Positions 1 to 5,521 are shown, counted from the first letter of the stretch. The stretch: 5,521 nucleotides of DNA from Acidobacteriota bacterium (GCA_021788955.1 JAJYKC010000229.1:1-5521), one strand, 5' to 3'. Made by a program: numbers and translations. The notes: generated by a model not told the origin, from the sequence alone.

Positions 1-78
1 ATTGCCGGGGAGCGGTATTGGGTGGGCGACAAGAACAAGTCATTCATGACCGGCAGCGGCCCAGCACTCACGACGTAA
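1..78 (+). CDS. C-terminal end of an unidentified protein (partial, enters from left edge)
   Basis: The plus-strand frame starting at base 1 is open from the window edge to a TAA at 76-78 and gives 25 residues ending in TGSGPALTT. About 20 of its 25 codons end in G or C, which matches the real genes in this GC-rich window. It stops only 9 bp before the stop codon of the convergent alanine dehydrogenase gene, a spacing typical of real tail-to-tail neighbours. The fragment is too short to assign to any family and no motif is recognisable. It could be a chance open frame, because 25 codons without a stop is not unlikely in GC-rich DNA. Confidence 0.45.
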   Translation: MAGERYWVGDKNKSFMTGSGPALTT

Positions 79-87
79 CCACCGCAA

Positions 88-1200
88 TTAAAGAACCGCG
101 GCGAGTTCTTTCCAGGTTTGGCCCTGGGATTCGGCTACGGCCGGGTACGTAATATAGCCGTTGTAGGTGTTCACGCCTTCGCGGATGGCTTCGTCTTTCT
201 CACAGGCGGCTTCGAGGCCGTGGTTGGCGAGCTCCATCATGTACGGCGCGGTGGCGTTCGTCAGGCCGAAGGTGGAGGTGTGAGGTACGGCGGCGGGCAT
301 ATTGGAGACGCAGTAGTGAAGCACGCCGTCGACGAAGTAAATCGGATCGGTGTGGGTGGTGGCGCGGGAGGTTTCAAAGCAACCGCCCTGGTCGATGGAG
401 ACATCCACCATGACGGCGCCCTTCTTCATCGAGGCCAACATGTCGCGGCGGATGAGTTTCGGCGCCGAGGCGCCGGGGATGAGCACCGCGCCCACGACCA
501 GGTCGGCGTGGCGGAGGGCTTCGCGGATGGTCCAGACGTTGGAGGCCAGAGTGACGAGGCTGCTTGCGTAAACGTCGTCGAGTTCCCGGAGACGGTTGAG
601 GTTTCTGTCGATGACGGTGACGCGGGCACCCAGGCCCACGGCCATTTTGGCCGCGTTGTGGCCGACGACACCGCCGCCGAGGATCACAACGTTGGCGGGT
701 TGTACACCCGGGATGCCGCCGATCAGGATTCCACGGCCGCCGTTTGGCGCCTCCAGATACTGCGCGCCCACCTGAACGGCCATGCGTCCGGCCACCTCGC
801 TCATCGGCGTGAGCAAGGGCAGCGATCCGTCGGCTTCGCGGATTGTTTCGTAGGCCACGGCATTGACGCGCGCCCGCACCAACTCATCCGTAAGTGCGGG
901 TAGGGGCGCCAGGTGGAGGTAAGTAAAGAGAATCAGACCGGGCCGGAAGAAGGCGTATTCGGCGGGCTGAGGCTCCTTCACTTTGACAATCATCTCGGCG
1001 CGTTTCCATACCTCGGCTGCCGAGGGAACGATCTCGGCGCCCGCGTGCAGGTATTCCGAGTCCGGTAGCGAACTCGCTGCGCCTGCTCCGGCCTGGATAA
1101 GGACCTTATGGCCCGCCTCATGCAACGCGGCAACGTTGGCCGGCACCATGCCCACGCGGGTTTCGTGGTCTTTTACTTCCTTCGGTACTCCAAGAATCAT
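88..1200 (-). CDS. ald: Alanine dehydrogenase
   Basis: This gene encodes a cytoplasmic NAD-dependent L-alanine dehydrogenase, which reversibly converts L-alanine, water and NAD+ to pyruvate, ammonium and NADH. At 370 residues it has the usual family length (about 370-378). The N-terminal AlaDh/PNT domain begins [10 protein letters not shown] with the typical ETRVGMVP segment. Arg15 and Lys75 (in KVKEP) match the pyruvate-binding residues, His96 (in TYLHLA) the catalytic histidine, and Asp270 (in VSIDQGG) the active-site aspartate, all at the positions known for the mycobacterial enzyme. The Rossmann NAD-binding motif GGGVVG is at 175-180, with Asp198 ending the second strand as expected for NAD preference. 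The start lies 2 bp after the stop of the upstream peptidoglycan-binding gene and no clear Shine-Dalgarno sequence is visible, so translation is probably coupled. It appears to be the last gene of the htrA operon. Pyridine nucleotide transhydrogenase alpha subunit, a relative, is unlikely given the complete set of Ald active-site residues and the compact length. Confidence 0.96.
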   Translation of the reverse strand: MILGVPKEVKDHETRVGMVPANVAALHEAGHKVLIQAGAGAASSLPDSEYLHAGAEIVPSAAEVWKRAEMIVKVKEPQPAEYAFFRPGLILFTYLHLAPLPALTDELVRARVNAVAYETIREADGSLPLLTPMSEVAGRMAVQVGAQYLEAPNGGRGILIGGIPGVQPANVVILGGGVVGHNAAKMAVGLGARVTVIDRNLNRLRELDDVYASSLVTLASNVWTIREALRHADLVVGAVLIPGASAPKLIRRDMLASMKKGAVMVDVSIDQGGCFETSRATTHTDPIYFVDGVLHYCVSNMPAAVPHTSTFGLTNATAPYMMELANHGLEAACEKDEAIREGVNTYNGYITYPAVAESQGQTWKELAAVL

Positions 1201-1202
1201 GG

Positions 1203-1736
1203 TTATTGCACCGCGGGTTCATTTTGTTGCGGTTGAATCGGGGGAAGATTGGCGGGGGCCGGTTGCAGCACGTTGGACCTGGGGATGGGCGGCGCCGCCG
1301 GTTGAGGTGCTGCCTGCGCGGTGAGAGCGCGTTTGGGTCCGAGGCCGAGGCCGATCAAGGAAAGAGAATTGACCTTGCCGTCTCCGTCAAGCTTGTGGTC
1401 CTGTTGATATTTCCGCATCGCCTGCAGTGAGTCCGGGCCCCACTGTCCGTTCACTTGGCCGTGGTAGTAGCCTCTGTCGGCGAGCGCCTGCTGGATCTGT
1501 GCGTAGCGCTCCGGCGTAGGGGCCTGCTGATAGGCGCGGCGCCGCTTGGAGGCTTTGGCTCTGCGGCGTCCGCTGGGCCGGCTGGGAGGGTGGCCAACGC
1601 CCCGCTTCGCGCGTTGATGGTTTGACAACGCAGAGTGGTGATTGGTGTGTGTTTTTGCCTTCTTCCGGCGAGGTGCGGCCATCAGATTCAGGCTGGCGAC
1701 GAGCGAGGCGAGGAACATCATCCATCGAAGAGTCAT
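1203..1736 (-). CDS. Secreted peptidoglycan-binding domain protein
   Basis: This encodes a 177-residue protein in three parts. Residues 1-21 form a probable signal peptide: a short charged start, a hydrophobic stretch around [14 protein letters not shown], and an Ala-Ala end. Residues 22-69 are strikingly basic (clusters RRKKAK and SKRRR) with several His residues. Residues about 75-133 resemble a PG_binding_1 (PF01471) three-helix repeat: [20 protein letters not shown] is followed by a substitution-tolerant helix and a Leu-Asp-Gly-Asp-Gly turn. The remaining tail (about 134-177) is rich in Pro, Ala and Gln and looks disordered. No catalytic domain is present, so the protein probably attaches to peptidoglycan or acts as an envelope scaffold; the basic region could contact anionic polymers. 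The start is 1 bp after the htrA stop, with only a weak GGAAA at 1743-1747, which suggests translational coupling. The domain assignment is by eye, and the exact role is unknown. Confidence 0.85.
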   Translation of the reverse strand: MTLRWMMFLASLVASLNLMAAPRRKKAKTHTNHHSALSNHQRAKRGVGHPPSRPSGRRRAKASKRRRAYQQAPTPERYAQIQQALADRGYYHGQVNGQWGPDSLQAMRKYQQDHKLDGDGKVNSLSLIGLGLGPKRALTAQAAPQPAAPPIPRSNVLQPAPANLPPIQPQQNEPAVQ

Positions 1737-1737
1737 G

Positions 1738-3333
1738 TTAGTTTCCAGGTAGTTTACCGGAAAGATACATCGAGGTCCACTGAACTGAGTTGCGGCCGGT
1801 TGGCATGGGCCGGTAGATATGGAGCGCGAGAGGATCGCCCGGTTTGAGCGAGGCCTGAATTCGGCGCAGGTCGTCGACCGATTTTACGGCCTCGCGGTTA
1901 ATGGCGACGATCACGTCGCGCTCCTGCAGGCCGAGATCGTCGGCGAAGGAATCCGGATCGACGCTGGTGATCATGACGCCGGATTTATCTTTGATTCCCT
2001 CTCCTACGCGGTCCGCGTCGGCGAGATCGCGAATCTTCATGCCGAACTTGGGCTGCACGGGCGTCTTTGAAGGCTGCGCGGGTGTTTCAGGTTGGTCGAG
2101 CGCGAAGCGGGGATCGTCCTTAAAGACTTCGGCGCGGTCGAGGATGGCGACCTTCATGTCCATCTTCTTGCCGCCGCGGTCGACCGCAACCGTGGCCTGT
2201 GAACCGATGGGGAGATCCGCGACACGCGCGACCAGATCGTCGCCGTCCTGCACGGAGCGTCCATTCAGAGCCACGATGATGTCGTCTGGCTTGATGCCGG
2301 CCTTGTCGGCGGGCCCACCCTTGGTGACTTCACTGACCATCACGCCATGCCGGGTGCCGAGCGCCTCGAAAAGTTCCGGCTTCTCGTTGGCCTTGCTCCA
2401 GCCGATGCCGAGAGAGCCGCGGGCGACGCGTCCGGTGCGGATGATGTCGTTATAGACCTTGACGGCGATATTCATCGGCAGGGCGAAGCCGATGCCCTGA
2501 TTGCTGCCGGTCTGGGTAGCGATCATCGTATTGACGCCGATGACGTCGCCGCGGATATCAGCCAGCGGGCCGCCGCTGTTTCCGGGATTGATGGCGGCGT
2601 CGGTCTGGATGAAGCGCTGGAACTGCTGCGCTCCGGGGATGTAGCGGCCGGTAGCGCTGACGATGCCGGCGGTGACCGAAGCCTCCAGACCGAACGGCGA
2701 ACCGATGGCGACCACCCAATCGCCGACTTCGATGCCGTCGGAGTTGCCGATGGTTACCGGCACGAGAGGCTTGATCGGGTCGATCTTGATCACGGCGAGG
2801 TCGGTTTCACGGTCGTAGCCGATCAGATGCGCCCGATAGTCCGTGTCGTCGCCGTGCAAGCGTACCTTGATCTTGTCCACTTTGTCGACGACGTGATTAT
2901 TCGTAATGATGTATCCGTTCTTGTCGACGATGAAGCCGCTGCCGGATTGCTCGCGCCGGAACATGCGCGGGTCGTCGTCGCCGCCCATCGGGTTGTCGTG
3001 GAAGAACCGGCGGAACAGGTCCGTGCTATCGCCGTTATCGCCGCCTTCCTGAGGCTGGCTGCGGCGCTTGCTGGACGCCTCCTTCGGGATGTAGTCCGCA
3101 GTGATGTTTACGACGGATGGACCGAGACGCTTGGCTAACTTGGTGAACTCGGTGCCGGTCTGGACGGCCGCCGGGATCACCAGCGGCGTTGCATCGGGCG
3201 CCACCTGCGCTCCCCGTGCCGCGTTCACACCCGTGTTGATGAGGGTTCCGATGAGGATCCCGATGGACAGTGTGGCCAGCAGAAGGCTGATGGAGAGCAC
3301 CTTCTGCTGCCTCATTCGGTCAAACAAGCGCAT
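1738..3333 (-). CDS. Do/HtrA (DegP-like) periplasmic serine protease with two PDZ domains
   Basis: This encodes a 531-residue HtrA-family serine endoprotease/chaperone that degrades or refolds damaged envelope proteins. Residues about 11-34 form a hydrophobic segment after a basic start (MRLFDRMRQQK), serving as an uncleaved membrane anchor or signal peptide. The trypsin-like domain spans about 62-300 and holds the full catalytic triad: His147 in TNNHVV, Asp178 in ETDLAVIKI, and Ser253 in NPGNSGGPL. Between the N-terminus and the protease core, residues 83-128 form a polar, charged insert comparable to the flexible LA-loop region of DegP. PDZ1 lies at about 305-398 (HGVMVSEVTKGGPADKAGIKPDD) and PDZ2 at about 430-510 (GVMITSVDPDSFADDLGL), separated by a Pro/Gln linker near 413-428. 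Length and architecture match DegP/DegQ/MucD; which subtype cannot be decided, so no symbol is given. The start is supported by AAGGA (minus strand, 3344-3348) 10 nt upstream; Met7 is a less likely alternative. It is the first gene of a three-gene operon. Confidence 0.96.
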   Translation of the reverse strand: MRLFDRMRQQKVLSISLLLATLSIGILIGTLINTGVNAARGAQVAPDATPLVIPAAVQTGTEFTKLAKRLGPSVVNITADYIPKEASSKRRSQPQEGGDNGDSTDLFRRFFHDNPMGGDDDPRMFRREQSGSGFIVDKNGYIITNNHVVDKVDKIKVRLHGDDTDYRAHLIGYDRETDLAVIKIDPIKPLVPVTIGNSDGIEVGDWVVAIGSPFGLEASVTAGIVSATGRYIPGAQQFQRFIQTDAAINPGNSGGPLADIRGDVIGVNTMIATQTGSNQGIGFALPMNIAVKVYNDIIRTGRVARGSLGIGWSKANEKPELFEALGTRHGVMVSEVTKGGPADKAGIKPDDIIVALNGRSVQDGDDLVARVADLPIGSQATVAVDRGGKKMDMKVAILDRAEVFKDDPRFALDQPETPAQPSKTPVQPKFGMKIRDLADADRVGEGIKDKSGVMITSVDPDSFADDLGLQERDVIVAINREAVKSVDDLRRIQASLKPGDPLALHIYRPMPTGRNSVQWTSMYLSGKLPGN

Positions 3334-3343
3334 GGAGCCAAAT

Positions 3344-3348
3344 TCCTT
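3344..3348 (-). promoter_or_regulatory. Ribosome binding site of the htrA-like gene
   Basis: The minus strand reads AAGGA here, 10 nt before the ATG at 3333-3331. It supports that start over the in-frame Met six codons further on, which has no comparable site. Confidence 0.55.
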
Positions 3349-3374
3349 TTCTTAGGCGGCGAAACCTACTTTTG

Positions 3375-3380
3375 ATTATA
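3375..3380 (-). promoter_or_regulatory. Probable -10 box of the htrA / PG-binding / ald operon promoter
   Basis: The minus strand carries a perfect TATAAT in otherwise GC-rich DNA, 41 bp upstream of the protease start codon, which would give a leader of roughly 35 nt. No good TTGACA-like -35 element is found at 16-18 bp spacing (the sequence there resembles GTCTCG), and there is no TGn extension. If it is used, it may depend on an activator or an alternative sigma factor. The assignment rests on the -10 match and its position only. Confidence 0.45.
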
Positions 3381-3414
3381 GGGACAAACCCGGGTGGCGA
3401 GACCGCGGATCGCC

Positions 3415-3459
3415 GGGGGGAAGGAGCCAGGAGAACGGAGCGAGGAGGCAGGGAGGGAA
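3415..3459. other. Purine-rich tract in the divergent intergenic region
   Basis: Of 45 bases, 40 are A or G on the plus strand; the other 5 are C and none is T. It contains loose repeats of GGAG and GAGG. It lies between the putative htrA promoter and the zinc-ribbon genes. The rest of the 203-bp gap (3334-3536) holds the htrA leader and -10 box and an AT-richer patch at 3471-3483. No convincing plus-strand promoter was found there. Confidence 0.5.
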
Positions 3460-3521
3460 TCTTTCCGCAACCTTACAAAATTCTTCGACCCTTTCCGCCA
3501 GTTTCTGCGTCCAATCGAGCG

Positions 3522-3526
3522 AAGGA
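3522..3526 (+). promoter_or_regulatory. Ribosome binding site deciding the start of the first zinc-ribbon gene
   Basis: AAGGA lies 10 nt upstream of the ATG at 3537. The same frame stays open further upstream to an ATG at 3372, but that one lacks such a site and would run through the purine-rich tract and the opposing promoter. Confidence 0.5.
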
Positions 3527-3536
3527 TGAACGCGAC

Positions 3537-3752
3537 ATGCTGCAAGAGAGAACATCCACCAGCTCGCAACCGAAGCCCGCGCCGATGGTCAGTAGCTCAG
3601 CGACGGTTTATTGTCCGATTTGCACGCACACAGTCCCGGCCGAGGTGCTGAGCCGCGGCAGGCAGGTGTGGGTGCGGCCGGACCAGAAATGCCCGCGCTG
3701 CTCGGCGTCGCTCGCGCCCGGCAAGGTGCTTTCGCTCAATCGGGCCGCTTGA
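3537..3752 (+). CDS. Small zinc-ribbon-like protein, function unknown
   Basis: This encodes a 71-residue protein. Residues 1-24 are polar and rich in Ser, Thr and Pro and probably disordered. The core holds two CxxC knuckles, Cys26-Pro-Ile-Cys29 and Cys52-Pro-Arg-Cys55, separated by 22 residues with a VWVRPDQK strand before the second pair. This is the usual layout of a zinc ribbon binding one Zn2+ through four cysteines. There is no signal peptide or membrane segment, so it is presumably cytoplasmic. I cannot assign it to a named family; zinc ribbons of this size may bind nucleic acid, act in protein-protein contact, or serve as small regulators. The start at 3537 was chosen for the AAGGA site upstream and the low-complexity composition of any longer version; Met17 is possible but lacks a ribosome binding site. 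A second zinc-ribbon gene follows after 56 bp on the same strand. Confidence 0.75.
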   Translation: MLQERTSTSSQPKPAPMVSSSATVYCPICTHTVPAEVLSRGRQVWVRPDQKCPRCSASLAPGKVLSLNRAA

Positions 3753-3798
3753 TCGGTGGCACTGCGTCCCCTGTGGGGCCTTGCCGCTATGGTAGTGT

Positions 3799-3803
3799 GG
3801 AGG
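3799..3803 (+). promoter_or_regulatory. Ribosome binding site deciding the start of the second zinc-ribbon gene
   Basis: A strong GGAGG is placed 5 nt before the ATG at 3809. The frame is open back to 3611, but the upstream part overlaps the first zinc-ribbon gene out of frame and reads as unlike protein sequence, so the short version is preferred. Confidence 0.7.
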
Positions 3804-3808
3804 CAGGA

Positions 3809-4027
3809 ATGAAAAAGAAGGTTGTCCCGGCAAGCGACGTGATTATCGACCCGGAGATCCGGCGCAAGGCGCGTCGCATGATCGAGAAGCCGGCCCCACC
3901 GGCGAAGTGCGTGATCTGCGGAAGTCCGTGCGCGCCTACGTCCACCGAGGGGCTTTGCTGGGTCTGCCGGCGTCTGAAGATCAGCGCCTGGCGGGACAGC
4001 GACACGCAAGCCGCTTCTCAGGAATAA
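3809..4027 (+). CDS. Small cysteine-rich (zinc-ribbon/treble-clef-like) protein, function unknown
   Basis: This encodes a 72-residue protein beginning MKKKVVPASD. Residues 8-30 form a charged, probably helical stretch (DPEIRRKARRMIEK). A cysteine cluster follows: Cys34-x2-Cys37-x3-Cys41-x8-Cys50-x2-Cys53, leading into a basic segment CRRLKISAWRD. The outer pairs (CVIC and CWVC) can bind one Zn2+; Cys41 is extra. The closeness of the pairs (12 residues) and the basic helix after the second pair suggest a small treble-clef or zinc-finger fold that might bind nucleic acid; this is inference. There is no signal peptide. It is not a duplicate of the preceding zinc-ribbon protein: spacing and flanks differ. 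The last 10 bp overlap tail to tail with the end of the convergent ornithine cyclodeaminase-family gene, and a terminator-like hairpin follows 15 bp after its stop. No named family is recognised. Confidence 0.8.
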   Translation: MKKKVVPASDVIIDPEIRRKARRMIEKPAPPAKCVICGSPCAPTSTEGLCWVCRRLKISAWRDSDTQAASQE

Positions 4028-4923
4028 GCCATCTGACGGCCGAGGCCTTGTTGCAAGGCCTTTTCATAAATCCATCCGCCGCAGGCGACGTCTTCCAATC
4101 CCAGTCCGACCGATTTGAAAATGGTGACGCGGTCCGGTTCGTGGCCGCGCGGCGTTTCGCGTAGTTCGATGACGCGGGACCAATCGCCGGCGAGGATCAA
4201 ATCGCCGGCTTCGATGCGCGCCTGCTCGACCGAGTCCGCGGCGATCAGGCCTGCGCGGGCGATCAGATTCGCGGGTAACTCCCGGCGGTTAGCTACGTTT
4301 GAGCCCGCGGCGTTGACGTGGGCGCCGGGAGCGATCCAATCGGAGCCAAGCACCGGGTCACGGGCATTGGTCGCCGTGATGACGATGTGGGCGCCGCGCA
4401 CGGCCTCCTCCGCGGTGGTTGTCGCCGCGGCGTTCACCTTTTCGGCGAAGCGCTGACGGCGGGCGGCGTCCCGGCCCCAGACGCGTACCTCGCGGATAGG
4501 GCGGACGGCACGCACTGCTTCGATCTGAGATTCAGCCTGAAAGCCGGTCCCGATCACGCCAAGTATGGATGCCTCCGGCGCGGCGAGCAGATCCGTCGCG
4601 TAGCCGGAAGCCGCGCCTGTGCGGATCTGGCCGAGGTAGTTGGCTTCCATCATCGCCAACGGCGCGCCGGTGGGCGCATCGAAGAGAAGAAAGAAAAAGT
4701 GGGCGCCGTGCTGGCGATGGGTCGAATAGATCTTCGTACCGAAGTAAGCGCCGAAGGATCCGGCCATGCTGTGCAGGACGGAGCCTTCGGGCAGGATGAG
4801 CCGGTGGCGGGGCTGGTTTTGCGCGCGGCCGGCAGAGAATTCCTCGAAGCCCTCGCGGACGCGGTCGATTGCTTCCCGCATCGGAAGCAGCGAGCGCACG
4901 TCCGCCTCAGTTAGATAGAGCAT
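4018..4923 (-). CDS. Ornithine cyclodeaminase / mu-crystallin family NAD(P)-dependent enzyme
   Basis: This encodes a 301-residue cytoplasmic protein of the OCD/mu-crystallin superfamily. Members include ornithine cyclodeaminase (ornithine to proline), archaeal-type alanine dehydrogenase, and ketimine or pyrroline-2-carboxylate reductases. The N-terminus MLYLTEADVRSLLPM is typical of the family and supports this start. The conserved Lys64 (FGTKIYS) and the IRTGAASGYAT segment (100-110) match the substrate-binding region. The Rossmann dinucleotide motif GVIGTGFQA is at 122-130, with a neutral/basic VWGRD at the end of the second strand. Asp230 (AADS) is a candidate active-site acid, and FKSVGLGLEDVA at 269-280 is the family signature. 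It is a little shorter than bacterial OCD (about 320-350), so true ornithine cyclodeaminase is less likely than a reductase or dehydrogenase, but the substrate cannot be read from sequence. It starts 16 bp after the aceE stop with no visible Shine-Dalgarno sequence, so it is probably co-transcribed with aceE. Its 3' end overlaps the convergent small gene by 10 bp. Confidence 0.9.
   Translation of the reverse strand: MLYLTEADVRSLLPMREAIDRVREGFEEFSAGRAQNQPRHRLILPEGSVLHSMAGSFGAYFGTKIYSTHRQHGAHFFFLLFDAPTGAPLAMMEANYLGQIRTGAASGYATDLLAAPEASILGVIGTGFQAESQIEAVRAVRPIREVRVWGRDAARRQRFAEKVNAAATTTAEEAVRGAHIVITATNARDPVLGSDWIAPGAHVNAAGSNVANRRELPANLIARAGLIAADSVEQARIEAGDLILAGDWSRVIELRETPRGHEPDRVTIFKSVGLGLEDVACGGWIYEKALQQGLGRQMAYS
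4043..4064 (+). terminator. Probable intrinsic terminator for the zinc-ribbon genes
   Basis: A perfect inverted repeat GGCCTTG (4044-4050) / CAAGGCC (4054-4060) with a TTG loop can be extended by A4043-T4061, and is followed on the plus strand by TTTT (4061-4064). It begins 15 bp after the stop codon of the second zinc-ribbon gene, the expected place for its terminator. The T-run is short. On the minus strand no T-run follows the hairpin, so it should work in one direction only. It lies within codons for about residues 287-294 of the opposing ornithine cyclodeaminase-family gene. Confidence 0.6.
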
Positions 4924-4939
4924 GGCGTCGCCGGCGGGA

Positions 4940-5521
4940 TTACAGGGTCACCGGATCGGCGCGCTCGGGGTCGAGCCCAAGTTCGCGAATTGCCGCTTCG
5001 GCTTTGGCAGCGTCGTATTTGCCGTCCCGAGCCAGACGGGCGAGCGTTGCCGCGGCGATCGCCTGCGCACTCACCTCGAAATGCTTGCGGAGATGCTCGC
5101 GGTTGTCACTGCGGCCGAAGCCGTCGGTGCCGAGCGAAACCATCCGTCCTGGGAGCCACGGGGCGATCTGATCCGGCACGATCTTCATGAAGTCCGTGGC
5201 CGCGACGATCGGGCCTTCAATGCCTTCGAGAGCTTGGGTGATATAAGGCATTCGCGCGGGTTCGGCCGGATGCAACCGATTCCAGCGCTCGACGGCGAGT
5301 GCGTCCCGGCGAAGTTCGTTGTAGCTGGTGACGCTCCAGACATCGGTGGAAACGCCGAAGCGGCCGGCGAGAAGAGTCTGTGCCTTCAGCGCTTCGCCGA
5401 GAATGGTGCCGCTGCCGAACAGGTGCGCCTGCGCCGGACCGTTTTCGGCGGGCTGGAACCGGTAGATGCCTTTCAGGATGCCATCGTGGACGCCCTCGGG
5501 CATCGTCGGCTGGGCGTAGTT
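4940..5521 (-). CDS. aceE: Pyruvate dehydrogenase E1 component, homodimeric type, C-terminal part (runs off right edge)
   Basis: These are the last 193 codons of the E1 subunit of the pyruvate dehydrogenase complex, the thiamine-diphosphate enzyme that decarboxylates pyruvate and passes the acetyl group to E2 lipoyl groups. The frame stays open to the window edge, upstream of the internal ATG at 5503, and reads NYAQPTMPEG, which matches the NYxMPxMPEG segment of E. coli AceE. Further family landmarks are HLFGSGTIL, GVSTDVWSVTSYNELRRD, VERWNRLHP, PYITQALEG, ATDFMKIVPDQI, the highly conserved LGTDGFGRSDNREHLRKHFEV, and the C-terminal LDPERADPVTL. This region is the transketolase C-terminal-like domain, which forms part of the dimer interface; the TPP-binding and catalytic parts lie outside the window. 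A full protein would be about 880-900 residues, so roughly 700 N-terminal residues are missing because of the window edge, not because of truncation. An ornithine cyclodeaminase-family gene follows 16 bp downstream. Confidence 0.96.
   Translation of the reverse strand, partial: NYAQPTMPEGVHDGILKGIYRFQPAENGPAQAHLFGSGTILGEALKAQTLLAGRFGVSTDVWSVTSYNELRRDALAVERWNRLHPAEPARMPYITQALEGIEGPIVAATDFMKIVPDQIAPWLPGRMVSLGTDGFGRSDNREHLRKHFEVSAQAIAAATLARLARDGKYDAAKAEAAIRELGLDPERADPVTL

Noticed and set aside
39..50. Palindrome GTCAT-TC-ATGAC near the left edge
   Set aside because: The loop is too small and no T-run follows on either strand. It lies in the probable 3' coding end of a gene and is best explained by chance.
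118..903. Long plus-strand open frame (261 codons) opposite alanine dehydrogenase
   Set aside because: It is the antisense shadow of a well-recognised gene in GC-rich DNA. Its translation is a Gly/Val/Asp/His-rich mix with no family features.
1387..1725. Alternative minus-strand frame (112 codons) overlapping the peptidoglycan-binding gene
   Set aside because: The chosen frame has a signal peptide, a recognisable domain and operon-tight spacing; this one has none of these.
2347..3138. Long plus-strand open frame (263 codons) opposite the HtrA-like protease
   Set aside because: The protease has a complete triad and PDZ domains on the other strand. This frame gives Asp/Val/Ala-rich shadow sequence with no recognisable domain.
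3473..3480. AT-rich patch TTACAAAA as a plus-strand promoter for the zinc-ribbon genes
   Set aside because: No matching partner box was found at 16-18 bp spacing in either direction, so the promoter of these genes remains unassigned.
3372..3536. Upstream extension of the first zinc-ribbon gene to an ATG at 3372
   Set aside because: The extra 55 residues are Arg/Gly-rich translation of the purine-rich tract and cover the opposing TATAAT; the ATG at 3537 has a well-placed AAGGA.
3768..3778. Small hairpin CCCC-TGT-GGGG between the two zinc-ribbon genes
   Set aside because: It has only four base pairs and no T-run follows, so it is not a credible terminator.
3611..3808. Upstream extension of the second zinc-ribbon gene
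   Set aside because: It would overlap the first zinc-ribbon gene out of frame, and a strong GGAGG precedes the internal ATG at 3809.
4318..4914. Plus-strand open frame (198 codons) opposite the ornithine cyclodeaminase-family gene
   Set aside because: It is a shadow of a gene with clear Rossmann and family signature motifs, and has no domain or ribosome binding site of its own.

Overview
This is a GC-rich, densely coded bacterial chromosomal window that holds mostly housekeeping-type genes. No rRNA, tRNA, CRISPR array, insertion sequence or phage gene was seen. The lineage cannot be fixed from the sequence. A Gram-negative cell envelope fits best: there is a Do/HtrA periplasmic protease with two PDZ domains and an exported peptidoglycan-binding protein. 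The presence of a homodimeric-type pyruvate dehydrogenase E1 and small zinc-ribbon proteins makes an Acidobacteriota-like organism a reasonable guess, but it is only a guess.

Layout. Positions 1-78 look like the last 25 codons of a plus-strand gene that enters from outside the window and faces the next block. Positions 88-3333 are a minus-strand block of three nearly abutting genes, read from right to left: a membrane-anchored Do/HtrA serine protease (3333-1738), a small secreted peptidoglycan-binding-domain protein (1736-1203) and alanine dehydrogenase (1200-88). The gaps are 1 and 2 bp, so this is almost certainly one operon, apparently driven from a promoter with a perfect TATAAT box at 3375-3380. 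Positions 3334-3536 are a divergent intergenic region with a 45-base purine-rich tract. Positions 3537-4027 carry two small plus-strand genes for different four-cysteine zinc-ribbon-like proteins of unknown function. Their apparent intrinsic terminator (4043-4064) lies inside the 3' end of the convergent gene. Positions 4018-5521 are a second minus-strand block: the C-terminal 193 codons of pyruvate dehydrogenase E1 (aceE), running off the right edge, followed after 16 bp by an ornithine cyclodeaminase/mu-crystallin family dehydrogenase.

How they fit together. The protease and the peptidoglycan-binding protein both point to envelope quality control. Alanine dehydrogenase interconverts pyruvate and L-alanine, a peptidoglycan precursor, so the first operon may link envelope stress to alanine supply; this is inference. 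The right-hand block consumes pyruvate through AceE and adds an NAD(P)-dependent imine/amino-acid enzyme of uncertain substrate. I found no convincing undescribed system. The most noteworthy points are the unusual operon composition, the pair of orphan zinc-ribbon proteins, and the convergent overlap with a terminator embedded in the opposing coding sequence.
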